A stretch of 18,062 nucleotides of DNA. Source: JADHUC01 sp964617665 (GTDB lineage Bacteria; Planctomycetota; Planctomycetia; Pirellulales; Pirellulaceae). The number at the start of each line of letters is the position of its first letter. Positions within the stretch are counted from its first letter, which is position 1. The stretch is taken from positions 1-18,062 of the forward strand of contig CAZUAH010000276.1 of NCBI GenBank assembly GCA_964617665.1, given 5' to 3'. The notes beneath the pieces were generated by a model. The model was not told where the DNA came from and did not search any database. It saw only the letters and a program-made list of their open reading frames with translations. Positions 8,738 through 16,638 of this stretch are shown here, one piece after another. The position numbers and the translations under genes are program-made.

Positions 8738-9682
8738 CTACTTCTCCGTCTTGGCGTACTTGGCGAATGCCTCGGCGACGCCGCCTTCCTTCTCATCGCC
8801 TTTGTGGATCAACAATCGGTAGTTCAGCGTAAACGAGTCGCCCTTTGCCATCGTGTGAGAACCCACGCCTTTTTCAGCCTTGATGAAGTTGCTCAAACCG
8901 AACGGATTAGCCGTAAAAAGTCCGTAGGTTCGGACATGCCAATACGTTGGGTAGCGAAAGCTCTTTGGGTGGTTCAGAATCGCCATACCGACGGCATTGC
9001 CCTTCACCTGGCCGTGATAGTCGCACCAGGCGGCCTGTTTGCCCCACGCATCGCGGTCGGTGTGTCCTTCGCAGTTGACGATCTTGCCGCCTTGCTTCGA
9101 GTCCACTTTCATGGTGCCCGCGACGCGTACGCCACAGCAGCCTTCCTTGGTATCGCCAAAAGTCACTTTGTCGGCTGTAGCCGTGACTGTGGTGTCGAAG
9201 TCGATCCACACGCTATCGCCATCCACACCAAAGGTCAGAGTCCGTTCGTCTTCGCACATCGTCTTGCCATCCGGCCCGTTCCAGTCATTGCGGGCTGCAA
9301 TCACCGGGTTCTGGCCACACTCCACTTTGACGAACTCCTTGTGGACGATTTCGCCGGTCCCATCGCCTTCGTGCCAGAAGCTGATGCCGTTGACGTCTCC
9401 GTGCGTGAACCAGAACGATCGGTGGTGTCGATGATCGGCCCGCTCATCTGGACCTGCGTCTCGCATTGGATAGGCCCGGGTGATTTCATTTCCATTCGGG
9501 CCAATGATGGGCCAGAGAATCGGCTTGTTGCCCGATTTCGTTACGTAACAGGTGAGCAGTTTTCCATCCAAGTTTACCGTTATGCCCTCTTCTGTCTTCT
9601 TCAGTTCAAACTGCGCTGCGTGACTTGAACCGAGGCATGTCAAGAAGAACCCAATCGTCAAAAAGGCGGCTGCGCGGATCAT
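8738..9682 (-). CDS. Secreted DUF6807 (PmoA-like family) protein
   Basis: 314 residues with a Sec signal peptide: basic MIR, hydrophobic AAAFLTIGFFLTCLG, then a likely cleavage after SSHA (residue 22). The mature part is rich in beta strand and carries DHRHHRSFWFTHGDVNGISFWHEG, the histidine-rich block of the DUF6807 family. That family was once named after PmoA but is not the membrane methane monooxygenase subunit. Members are abundant in Planctomycetes, often near Gfo/Idh oxidoreductases or carbohydrate genes, and a sugar-related role has been suspected; the reaction is unknown to me. The ATG at 9682 is preferred over the in-frame TTG at 9706, because AAGGA lies nine bases before this ATG and the signal peptide then starts cleanly. 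It precedes ftsH on the same strand with a 193-bp gap. Confidence 0.85.
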   Translation of the reverse strand: MIRAAAFLTIGFFLTCLGSSHAAQFELKKTEEGITVNLDGKLLTCYVTKSGNKPILWPIIGPNGNEITRAYPMRDAGPDERADHRHHRSFWFTHGDVNGISFWHEGDGTGEIVHKEFVKVECGQNPVIAARNDWNGPDGKTMCEDERTLTFGVDGDSVWIDFDTTVTATADKVTFGDTKEGCCGVRVAGTMKVDSKQGGKIVNCEGHTDRDAWGKQAAWCDYHGQVKGNAVGMAILNHPKSFRYPTYWHVRTYGLFTANPFGLSNFIKAEKGVGSHTMAKGDSFTLNYRLLIHKGDEKEGGVAEAFAKYAKTEK

Positions 9683-10022
9683 GGTGGCAAATCCTTCAGT
9701 AGACAACAGAACGATACGTGAACCTCAACTCAGGTCCGTCACGCATCGCGTCACGTGCGATACTGCGAACCAACGCCTACCATGGTAACTGCAACAAGTT
9801 TGACATTCCACCGCTGGAACGGAAAACAGAGAGACAAGAAGCGTGAAGAGCCAGGCAACGTACGATGGCGAGAGGAACGGAGAAACAAACACCCGGAACG
9901 CCTTTTGTGGCGTACCGGGTGATAGGCGGATTTCTGTGATGTCTTGCGGAGCCGCTATACTAACGTTCTGAAACGGCCATTGTCACACCGCGAAATGGCA
10001 AATTACAGCTTTACGCGACTAC
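9683..10022. other. Intergenic region between nrdJ and the DUF6807 gene
   Basis: 340 bp without a supported gene. It holds the nrdJ terminator (9891-9920) and, nearer the DUF6807 gene, a 10-bp palindrome taccatggta at 9778-9787. I could not identify a convincing promoter for the DUF6807 gene here. Confidence 0.6.
9891..9920 (-). terminator. Rho-independent terminator of nrdJ
   Basis: Arms 9891-9902 (acccggaacgcc) and 9909-9920 (ggcgtaccgggt) pair over 12 positions with one A-A mismatch, extendable by one C-G pair (9890/9921), around loop ttttgt. On the minus strand the hairpin is followed by TTTGTTTCTC, a T-rich run. It lies about 100 bp past the nrdJ stop codon. Confidence 0.7.
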
Positions 10023-13001
10023 TCACGAGCATCCCATGCTGTTTCCGCAGTTGTGGCAGAGATAGCAGTTGCCGTTGCGTACGGTAATGGCCCCACAGTT
10101 CTCGCATGCTGGGGCATCGCTCTGGAATCGGGCAAACTGGTCGCTGAGGCTGCTCGTCGCTGCACCGTTCCCATCCACCTTTGCCGCCACACCGGCCCGT
10201 TCCAGTAAGTCCAGATCGACTTCGCCGTTACCGGCCTCGGCCGATGGATTCTCCTCGTTGGCGGGCGAGTTACACTCTCCGCCTTCGGGTTTCGTCTCCG
10301 CCTCCTTCGTCGTGACTGGCTTAGCCGAGCCGTCCGATTTGGCCTCGCCCTTGACCGGCAGCCCATTGCTGGCCTCGCGATAGCCCTCCAGGAACGTGAT
10401 GCCCAGCCAGCGGAAGATGTAGTCAACCACGCTTTTGGCAATCCGAATGTCCGGGTGCTTGGTGTGGCCCAATGGTTCAAAACGCGTATGCGAGAACTTG
10501 TTGACTAGCACCTCCAACGGGACGCCGTATTGCAGGCAGATAGAGATCGCCGTGCCGAAACCGTCCATCAAGCCACCAATCGTGCTGCCCTCTTTGGCCA
10601 TCGTAATAAACAACTCACCCGGTCTGCCGTCGGGGTAGAGGCCCACACTGATGTAGCCTTCGTGTCCCCCAACATTGAACTTGTGCGTGATGGACTGACG
10701 TGTGTCGGGTAGTCGTTCGCGACGAGGCTTGTAGATGATTTTCTTCTTTTCTTCGGCCTTTTCGGCTTCCGCCTTCGTTGATAGCGGCTGGCTCTGCTTT
10801 GAACCGTCGCGGTAGATGGCAAGCGCCTTCAGGCCCATCTTCCAGCCCCACATGTACGCCTCGGCGATCTCTTCCTGGGTGGTTTCCTTAGGCATGTTCA
10901 CCGTTTTGGAAATCGCACCGGACAGGAACGGCTGAGCCGCCGCCATCATGCGTGCGTGAGCCTTCCAGGGGATGCTCCGCGTGCCCTCGGCCGGTTTGAA
11001 GGCGCAGTCGAACACCGGAAGATTGTCCTCTTCCACATCGGCAGCACCTTCAATCGTATCGTTTTCATTGATGTATGCCTTGATCGACTCGATCTGCGGT
11101 TGATCATAGCCAAGCGACTTCAACGCCAGCGGAACAGTGTTGTTCACAATCTTCAACATTCCGCCGCCAGCCAATTGCTTATATTTGACTAAGGCGATAT
11201 CCGGCTCGATCCCGGTTGTATCGCAGTCCATCATGAAGCTGATCGTCCCGGTCGGCGCCAGCACGGTAGCCTGGGCATTGCGAAAGCCGTTCTTGCGGCC
11301 AACCGCCAACACCTGATCCCACACGCTGTACGCCGCATCCTTCAAGTACTCCGGTCCCGCATCGTCGATTTCCTCCGCCGCGTCACGATGCATCCGCATC
11401 ACGCGCAACATCGGCTCTCGGTTGTCGGCATAAGCATCGAACGGTCCGACGACGCCGGACATCTCAGCGCTGGTCAAATAGGCCGTGCCGGTTAGCAGTG
11501 CGGTGATCGAACCGCATACTCCGCGTGCCGCGTCCGAATCGTACGGCAGGCCGCTGGCCATGAGCAGACCACCCAGATTCGAGTAGCCTAGCCCCAACGG
11601 GCGGTACTGGTGACTCTTCTCGCAGATTCGGTCGGTGGGGTAACTTGCGTGATCGACGAGTATCTCCTGGGCGATGAAGTAGATGCGGCACGTCGCCTTG
11701 AATCGTTCGACGTCAAACGAACCATCCTCACGACGGAATTTCATCAAATTAATGCTGGCCAGATTGCACGCCGTGTCGTCCAGGAACATGTACTCGCTGC
11801 ACGGGTTGCTGGCGTTGATACGCCCGGAGTTCGGGCAGGTGTGCCACCGGTTGATCGTGGTGTCGTACTGCACGCCCGGATCGCCGCAATGCCAAGCGCA
11901 GTCGGCCATGCGGTCAAGCAACCAGTTCGCCTCGTACGACGGGGGATCACCGCTTGCCATGTCGGACACCCAACGCGTAGTCCACTTGCCACCCTTCTCG
12001 ACCGTCTCCATGAACTCGTCGGTGACTCGGACCGAGAGATTGGCGTTCTGGAACAGGATCGAACTATAAGCCTCGCCATTGAAGTTGGCCTCGTACTCGC
12101 CGCTTGCGATCAGAGTGTGGGCCTTCCTTTCTTCTTTCCATTTGCACTCGATGAACTCCAGTACGTCGGGATGCCAGACCTTGATCGACTGCATCTTGGC
12201 GGCTCGCCGTGTTTTGCCACCCGATTTCACGACCGCTGCGATCTGGTCGTAGACGCGCATGAAGGACAGCGGCCCCGACGGCCGCCCTCCGCCCGATAGC
12301 TTCTCTCGGTTCGAGCGAAGCGTCGAGACGTCGGTCCCGGTCCCGGACCCAAACTTGAACAGCAGCGCCTCGCTTGTCGCCAACCGCATGATGTCTTCCA
12401 TGTTGTCGCCGACGCTCTGGATGAAGCATGCCGACCCTTGGGGGAACTCATACGGATTTTCCGGCTGTACAGCACTCTGCGTCTCGGTGTCATAGTGCCA
12501 GTTGCACTTGTCACCCGTGATCTTGTACTGGTGGTGCAGACCGACGTTGAACCAGACCGGGGAATTGAAGGCACCGTGCTGGTGCAGGCACAGCCAACTG
12601 AGTTCTCGATAGAACCGCTCGCCGTCTTCATCTGACGCGAAGTAGCCGTCGGCTTTGCCCCAATCCGCGATGGTGCGCGTGACCCGATGGATCAGTTCGC
12701 GAACGCTGCGTTCACGTTCGTCGGTGCCGGTTTCGCCGTAGAAGTACTTGCTGACGACAACATTAGTCGCCAACTGGCTCCAATCAGCAGGAATCTCGCA
12801 TTCAGTCTGCTCAAACAGCGCATCGCCGTTCTCGTCTTTGATGGCCGCCGATCGAAGCTCCCACTGGACAGTCTCGAATGGATCAGAAACATCCTCGGGA
12901 CAGAACACCGAGGCAATCTGCAACCCAGCGATCCGCTCCGCGGTATCTTGGGTATCAGGAGAAGACGACTGAGTGTCACGCCGTTCCGCAACAGTGGCCA
13001 T
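10023..13001 (-). CDS. nrdJ: Class II (adenosylcobalamin-dependent) ribonucleoside-diphosphate reductase
   Basis: 992-residue NrdJ, which reduces ribonucleotides to deoxyribonucleotides with a B12-derived thiyl radical and needs no oxygen or second subunit. The catalytic NPCSEY motif gives N399, C401 and E403. The redox pair is C192 (SACFIQSV) and C412 (ACNLASINL). The phosphate-binding block PTGTIS is at 583-588. A TSCPD-type domain lies at about 762-870, and after a low-complexity linker (about 880-955, Lys/Glu/Gly/Ala-rich) comes a cysteine cluster C966, C969, C979, C982, C985, C991. That cluster suits a zinc ribbon plus reducing thiols. The ATG at 13001 has AGAAGGAG six bases upstream. 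Upstream are an NrdR-like double operator and a roughly 175-nt leader. I saw no intein or break. Identity is secure; whether NDP or NTP is the substrate is not visible. Confidence 0.96.
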   Translation of the reverse strand: MATVAERRDTQSSSPDTQDTAERIAGLQIASVFCPEDVSDPFETVQWELRSAAIKDENGDALFEQTECEIPADWSQLATNVVVSKYFYGETGTDERERSVRELIHRVTRTIADWGKADGYFASDEDGERFYRELSWLCLHQHGAFNSPVWFNVGLHHQYKITGDKCNWHYDTETQSAVQPENPYEFPQGSACFIQSVGDNMEDIMRLATSEALLFKFGSGTGTDVSTLRSNREKLSGGGRPSGPLSFMRVYDQIAAVVKSGGKTRRAAKMQSIKVWHPDVLEFIECKWKEERKAHTLIASGEYEANFNGEAYSSILFQNANLSVRVTDEFMETVEKGGKWTTRWVSDMASGDPPSYEANWLLDRMADCAWHCGDPGVQYDTTINRWHTCPNSGRINASNPCSEYMFLDDTACNLASINLMKFRREDGSFDVERFKATCRIYFIAQEILVDHASYPTDRICEKSHQYRPLGLGYSNLGGLLMASGLPYDSDAARGVCGSITALLTGTAYLTSAEMSGVVGPFDAYADNREPMLRVMRMHRDAAEEIDDAGPEYLKDAAYSVWDQVLAVGRKNGFRNAQATVLAPTGTISFMMDCDTTGIEPDIALVKYKQLAGGGMLKIVNNTVPLALKSLGYDQPQIESIKAYINENDTIEGAADVEEDNLPVFDCAFKPAEGTRSIPWKAHARMMAAAQPFLSGAISKTVNMPKETTQEEIAEAYMWGWKMGLKALAIYRDGSKQSQPLSTKAEAEKAEEKKKIIYKPRRERLPDTRQSITHKFNVGGHEGYISVGLYPDGRPGELFITMAKEGSTIGGLMDGFGTAISICLQYGVPLEVLVNKFSHTRFEPLGHTKHPDIRIAKSVVDYIFRWLGITFLEGYREASNGLPVKGEAKSDGSAKPVTTKEAETKPEGGECNSPANEENPSAEAGNGEVDLDLLERAGVAAKVDGNGAATSSLSDQFARFQSDAPACENCGAITVRNGNCYLCHNCGNSMGCS

Positions 13002-13063
13002 GGTCAGCTCCTTCTGCTGGCTAGTCGTTCCGTCAAAAAGTCGAAATCACCGATGGGAAGTGT

Positions 13064-13084
13064 ACATAAGTGCAGTACTTATGT
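13064..13084 (-). promoter_or_regulatory. 8-5-8 perfect inverted repeat in the nrdJ leader
   Basis: Arms ACATAAGT (13064-13071) and ACTTATGT (13077-13084) are perfect inverses around gcagt. The site lies 62 bp before the nrdJ start and inside the predicted transcribed leader, so it could be an RNA hairpin or a DNA operator. It does not match the NrdR-box pattern. Confidence 0.5.
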
Positions 13085-13086
13085 CG

Positions 13087-13106
13087 GGTCGATTTCCCTT
13101 TCGACC
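13087..13106 (-). promoter_or_regulatory. Second small hairpin in the nrdJ leader
   Basis: ggtcga (13087-13092) and tcgacc (13101-13106) form a 6-bp stem with an 8-base loop, two bases from the longer inverted repeat. Together they suggest a folded leader. A stem this short could be chance. Confidence 0.3.
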
Positions 13107-13173
13107 GAACAGATTTATTGAAAAGAATGAAAAACTCGGCTTGCCGTCAATTGGCAGTCGCACGATGATCGCT

Positions 13174-13189
13174 ACCCTACATATTGTAT
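13174..13189. promoter_or_regulatory. NrdR box 1 (overlaps -10 of nrdJ)
   Basis: ACCCTACATATTGTAT compared with the published NrdR pattern acaCwAyATvTwGtgt matches all 10 core positions (CTACATATTG) and 4 of 6 flank positions. It encloses the predicted -10 of nrdJ. NrdR is the ATP/dATP-sensing repressor of ribonucleotide reductase genes. The consensus is recalled, not computed here. Confidence 0.7.
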
Positions 13190-13211
13190 GCGGCCAGTCT
13201 TTTTGCCACAA
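13183..13211 (-). promoter_or_regulatory. nrdJ promoter
   Basis: On the minus strand TTGTGG (13206-13211) and TACAAT (13183-13188) are 17 bases apart. The -10 is strong and the -35 weak, as is common for regulated promoters. The start point would be near 13176, leaving a leader of about 175 nt. Each hexamer sits inside one of the two NrdR-like boxes. Confidence 0.6.
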
Positions 13212-13221
13212 TATCTGGGGC
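13206..13221. promoter_or_regulatory. NrdR box 2 (overlaps -35 of nrdJ)
   Basis: CCACAATATCTGGGGC matches 9 of 10 core positions (CAATATCTGG) and half of the flanks. It begins exactly 32 bp from the first box, about three helical turns, which is the usual arrangement for paired NrdR boxes. Confidence 0.65.
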
Positions 13222-13594
13222 ACCGGAGCAGTTTACCGTTTTTTCGGAGTCCGTCAATCACTAACTGAAAAAAACTTTTCGAGACTGTGCAAATCGTGGT
13301 TTTTGGGGGTCCTATCCATCAGATCTGCATGCTTCGCTAGCATAGCGGGCTGCCAAAAACAAAGCAAGATATAAGCACCAGAAAATCACTAGACAGCGGG
13401 TGTCAACATGTGCAAGAACGTCTACCGCACAGATGTGAATTCCTTGAGGTGCCACAGTCTATCCATGCCTATGACCGTCCTATGCGAGACAAGAGACGCG
13501 AGCATCTGCAAAGGATTGCCGTCTTCGTTTAGAATCGAGGGTACTGCGTAGGGCTGACAAGTTGATGCGGGACGTGTCCAACGAGGAATGCGAA
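13222..13594. other. Intergenic region between the nrdJ control region and the DUF4404 gene
   Basis: 373 bp, more AT-rich than the genes, with several A and T runs and no open frame that looks coding. Apart from a weak promoter candidate for the small + strand gene I see no RNA gene, repeat or terminator with a convincing stem. Confidence 0.6.
13507..13535 (+). promoter_or_regulatory. Weak promoter candidate for the DUF4404 gene
   Basis: TGCAAA (13507-13512) and TAGAAT (13530-13535) are 17 bases apart, 59 bp before the ATG. The -35 has only 3/6 matches, so this is tentative. Confidence 0.3.
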
Positions 13595-13870
13595 ATGTCT
13601 GAACACACGGAGAAACTCAAGGCAGCGGTTGCAGAACTCGAGGAAGAGCTGCGGTCACTGGAAACGTTGGATGACGAGACGAGCGAGGTGCTCGAGGAGG
13701 CTCTGCGCGAGATCCAAGCGGCGCTGAACCCGGATGAGGCAACGGAATTGGAGGCTGAATCCTTGATGGATCGGTTAAATGACGCCACGCACGATTTCGA
13801 GGGCTCACATCCGACGTTGACTGGCATCATCGGACGGCTGCTCGACGGGCTCGGTCAAATGGGGATATGA
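13595..13870 (+). CDS. Small DUF4404-family protein
   Basis: 91-residue acidic, almost wholly helical protein. The first half is coiled-coil-like (EKLKAAVAELEEELRSLETLDDETSEVLEEAL). The C-terminal block FEGSHPTLTGIIGRLLDGLGQMGI carries the SHP-x-LT signature and the hydrophobic end I associate with DUF4404. The family is found mainly in proteobacteria and planctomycetes and its role is unknown. The ATG at 13595 is chosen because GAGGA lies about seven bases upstream; in-frame TTG and ATG codons 33 and 30 bases earlier lack such a site. It is a single-gene transcript converging on hemL, with only 6 bp between stop codons and no room for a separate terminator. Confidence 0.8.
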   Translation: MSEHTEKLKAAVAELEEELRSLETLDDETSEVLEEALREIQAALNPDEATELEAESLMDRLNDATHDFEGSHPTLTGIIGRLLDGLGQMGI

Positions 13871-13876
13871 GAGGCC

Positions 13877-15163
13877 TTACCCGAGTCCGCCCAATACTTC
13901 CCCGGCCGCTTTGATGGTGGCGTCGATGTCCTTTTCGCCGTGAGCGGCGGAAATGAACAGTGCTTCATACTGGCTGCACGGCATATAGACACCGCGGTCG
14001 ACAAGGCCCCAGAAATACTTGGCGAAGCGGTCCTTGTCACATTTGGCGGCCACGTCCCAGTCGGTCACCGGATCTGGATTGAAGAACAAAGTCATCATGC
14101 TGCCGATGCGAGCCACGGTGTGAGGCATTCCGGCATCGGTGGCGGCGCTGGTCAGCCCCTCGGCCAGTTTCGCCCCAAACTCCTCAAGACGCTTGTAGGG
14201 TGATTCGTCTCGCAGCACCTTCAGTGTGGCTATCCCGGATGCAGTCGCCACCGGATTGCCGCTTAGTGTGCCGGCTTGAAATACCTTGCCGGCAGGCAGA
14301 ACGCTTTCCATGATCTCCGCCTTACCGCCGTATGCACCAATCGGCATGCCACCGCCAACAATCTTGCCTAGCGTAGTCAGGTCCGGTGTCACGCCGAACA
14401 ACGATTGCGCACCGCCATAGGCCACTCGGAAGCCAGTCATCACTTCGTCAAAGATCAACAGAGTCCCGCTATTCTCCGTCACATCGCGCAGAGTCTGGAG
14501 GAACTCTTGCGTGGGCTTCACGCAGCCCATGTTGCCGACAACAGGTTCGAGGATGACGCCCGCGATTCGCGAACCGTGGGCCCCGAAGGCCGCTTTCACT
14601 CCGTCGACATCGTTGTACTTCAGAATCAGCGTATCCGCACTGGTGCCGGCTGTAACCCCTGGCGAGTCGGGCACGGCCAGTGTCGCAGCTGAACTGCCAG
14701 CGGCGACCAGTAGGCTATCGACGTGACCGTGATAGTTGCCCGCAAACTTCACGATGATGTCGCGGCCTGTATGTCCGCGGGCCAGCCGAATTGCACTCAT
14801 CGTGGCTTCGGTGCCGGAGTTCACCAAACGGACCTTCTCGACCGATGGCACGGCCTCGATGATAAGCTCGGCCAACTCGTTCTCGGCCTCCGTGGGAGCG
14901 CCGAAGCTTGTGCCGCGATCAGCTGCCTCGTGGATCGATGCCGTCACTTTCGGATGGCGATGCCCAAGAATCATCGGGCCCCACGAGCCGATATAGTCGA
15001 TGTACCGATTGCCGTCCACATCGTACAGATGGGCTCCTTCGGCGCTGGCGAACACAACTGGTTCGCCGCCCACCGCACCAAAAGCCCTCGCCGGGCTATT
15101 CACTCCGCCGGGCATGAGCTGTTGGGCTCGGGAAAAAATCTCGTTGCTCTTTTCACGCGACAT
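13877..15163 (-). CDS. hemL: Glutamate-1-semialdehyde 2,1-aminomutase
   Basis: 428-residue PLP enzyme converting glutamate-1-semialdehyde to 5-aminolevulinate, the first committed tetrapyrrole precursor in the C5 pathway. It has PGGVNSPARAF at 18-28, cofactor-binding SGTEA (116-120), FDEVMTGFR with D239, and the PLP lysine K267 in TTLGKIVGGGMPIGAYGGK. Length equals the family norm when the ATG at 15163 is used, and GAGGA lies eight bases upstream. In-frame ATG (15178) and GTG (15196) codons would add 5 or 11 unconserved residues. It follows the MFS gene by 33 bp and is probably in the same transcript. Its product feeds heme and, if the rest of that pathway is encoded, the cobalamin that NrdJ requires. 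Confidence 0.97.
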   Translation of the reverse strand: MSREKSNEIFSRAQQLMPGGVNSPARAFGAVGGEPVVFASAEGAHLYDVDGNRYIDYIGSWGPMILGHRHPKVTASIHEAADRGTSFGAPTEAENELAELIIEAVPSVEKVRLVNSGTEATMSAIRLARGHTGRDIIVKFAGNYHGHVDSLLVAAGSSAATLAVPDSPGVTAGTSADTLILKYNDVDGVKAAFGAHGSRIAGVILEPVVGNMGCVKPTQEFLQTLRDVTENSGTLLIFDEVMTGFRVAYGGAQSLFGVTPDLTTLGKIVGGGMPIGAYGGKAEIMESVLPAGKVFQAGTLSGNPVATASGIATLKVLRDESPYKRLEEFGAKLAEGLTSAATDAGMPHTVARIGSMMTLFFNPDPVTDWDVAAKCDKDRFAKYFWGLVDRGVYMPCSQYEALFISAAHGEKDIDATIKAAGEVLGGLG

Positions 15164-15196
15164 TAACGGTTTCCTCATAACGCAGGTGATACGCAC

Positions 15197-16435
15197 TCAA
15201 CTGGCAGGCGTGAAGTGCAGTGCCAGCGCCACTACGATCAGGCCAACACCAGCCGCAACCGCAATCAGAAATGCTCGCTGGACGCTGGTCTTGCGGGCGT
15301 AGGCGCCAATCAGCATCGGAATCACGGACCAGCCGATGCCGCCGACGGCGAAGAACAGACCGATTGCCCGGCCCGATAATGCCGGATCAACGTGGCCTGT
15401 CAAGAGGCCGACAATCGTTGGGAATGTCGGCCCGAAGACGAGTCCCGCTCCGATCACCACGGCGATGGCCATCGCGCGACCACGGCTGATCACCGCGCCA
15501 ATCCAGACCAAGAGACACAACACGGAAAACGCGATGATCAAGAGCGTCGTAGCACCGGCCAACCAAGCGCAAGCCCACACCGACAACGCTGTCGCGAGCC
15601 TCGAAAGCATAAATGCCAACCAGAACCCGGACAACAGGCCCGTCGACGCTCCCTCCGAAATCCCTTTGTCAGCCAGGTAGGTGGTTGCCCAGGCTGCCAT
15701 AGTGGCCTCCATTGGAGCGTAGAACAGGAGCGCCAACGCGCACAGCCACATGATCGGATCAACAAGCAGCACGCCGATGCCCGGATTCGCTTCTTCAGCG
15801 GCTGCCTCCTCGTTGGAATCTGCCGTGTCTGCGGGGGCTTCCTGCTTAGCGTTTTGTGTTGCTTCGGCGCGAACGGTATCGGCGCGTTCAGCCAGTTCGC
15901 CGAAGTCCACCGCGACAGCCAGCAGGCCTGATGCCAGTGGCAGGCATGCCAGCACAAGCACGGCCGACACAAAGCCCGCGCGTTTCAAGAGGGACGCAAT
16001 GATTAGCGGCGTGAGAAAGGCCCCAAGCCCGAAAAAGGTATTGCCCAGATTCATCGCGAATACATCACTGTGGCCGAATGCGCCCAGCATCAATACGTTC
16101 AGCACATTGATCAGGGCCGACCAACCGGCACTCAAGAGCAACACTGCCAACAGCGCAGACCAGTACTTACCGGACCCAACCAAAACCGCAAGACTAGCCG
16201 CCATCAAAGCCGCCCCAACGATTGCCACCAACTGTGGCCCGAGAAGGTCCGTGAGAAAGCCCATGGTCAGTATCACGGGAATCATGGCGAAGCCGAACAT
16301 GGAGACGAGTCCACCCAGACGCGCCTCGTCTATTTTGAGCCGTTGTGCCAAGGCAATCTTCACACTGCCCAGCAGAGCCACGCCCATTCCGCCGGCCAGC
16401 AGGCCCGCGATCCACGTTGGAACAGCCAGATTCAT
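15197..16435 (-). CDS. Major facilitator superfamily transporter
   Basis: 412-residue integral membrane protein with about 12 hydrophobic segments in two halves. They are split by an acidic, Ala/Glu-rich cytoplasmic loop at about 169-208 (AERADTVRAEA...SNEEAAAEEANPG). The loop after the second helix, MGFLTDLLGPQ (58-68), resembles the MFS motif A region, with the acidic residue kept. The substrate cannot be read from sequence. The second half has SGRAIGLFFAVGGIGW, typical of sugar/nitrate-type MFS folds. The ATG at 16435 has AGGTGG six bases upstream; an in-frame TTG six bases earlier is less likely. Close linkage to hemL (33 bp) suggests co-transcription but does not define a job. Confidence 0.88.
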   Translation of the reverse strand: MNLAVPTWIAGLLAGGMGVALLGSVKIALAQRLKIDEARLGGLVSMFGFAMIPVILTMGFLTDLLGPQLVAIVGAALMAASLAVLVGSGKYWSALLAVLLLSAGWSALINVLNVLMLGAFGHSDVFAMNLGNTFFGLGAFLTPLIIASLLKRAGFVSAVLVLACLPLASGLLAVAVDFGELAERADTVRAEATQNAKQEAPADTADSNEEAAAEEANPGIGVLLVDPIMWLCALALLFYAPMEATMAAWATTYLADKGISEGASTGLLSGFWLAFMLSRLATALSVWACAWLAGATTLLIIAFSVLCLLVWIGAVISRGRAMAIAVVIGAGLVFGPTFPTIVGLLTGHVDPALSGRAIGLFFAVGGIGWSVIPMLIGAYARKTSVQRAFLIAVAAGVGLIVVALALHFTPAS

Positions 16436-16638
16436 GGTCAACCACCTGTGTCAATTGACGGATTGTGTTGGTAGCCACATTTCGTTCACACCATAAGCCC
16501 ATCCGCCGCCCAAGACAACCTTTTGGCTCCAAAAAACCAACGTGGCATTCTCTGTTGCGTGCACACAGGCGACTCGAAGACTACAATCACCCCTGTTGAT
16601 TCTATGAGCGGTCGAATTCATCGGGAGGAGCATTCGTC

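Noticed and set aside
11610..12299. 229-codon open frame on the plus strand
   Set aside because: It is antisense to the nrdJ catalytic core and is a shadow.
12990..13221. Cobalamin riboswitch upstream of nrdJ
   Set aside because: GCCACTG, a B12-riboswitch-like heptamer, occurs only inside the nrdJ start (atgGCCACTG). I found no B12-box AGYCMGGAGACCTGCC-like sequence or the expected fold in the leader.
16450..16459. Palindrome gtcaattgac, containing TTGACA on the minus strand, before the MFS gene
   Set aside because: It lies only about 15 bp from the start codon, so it cannot be the -35 of this gene, and a 10-bp palindrome alone is not significant.
16582..16587. TACAAT as a -10 for the Gfo/Idh/MocA gene
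   Set aside because: No acceptable -35 occurs at 16-18 bases upstream; the best TTG-like hexamer is 21 bases away.
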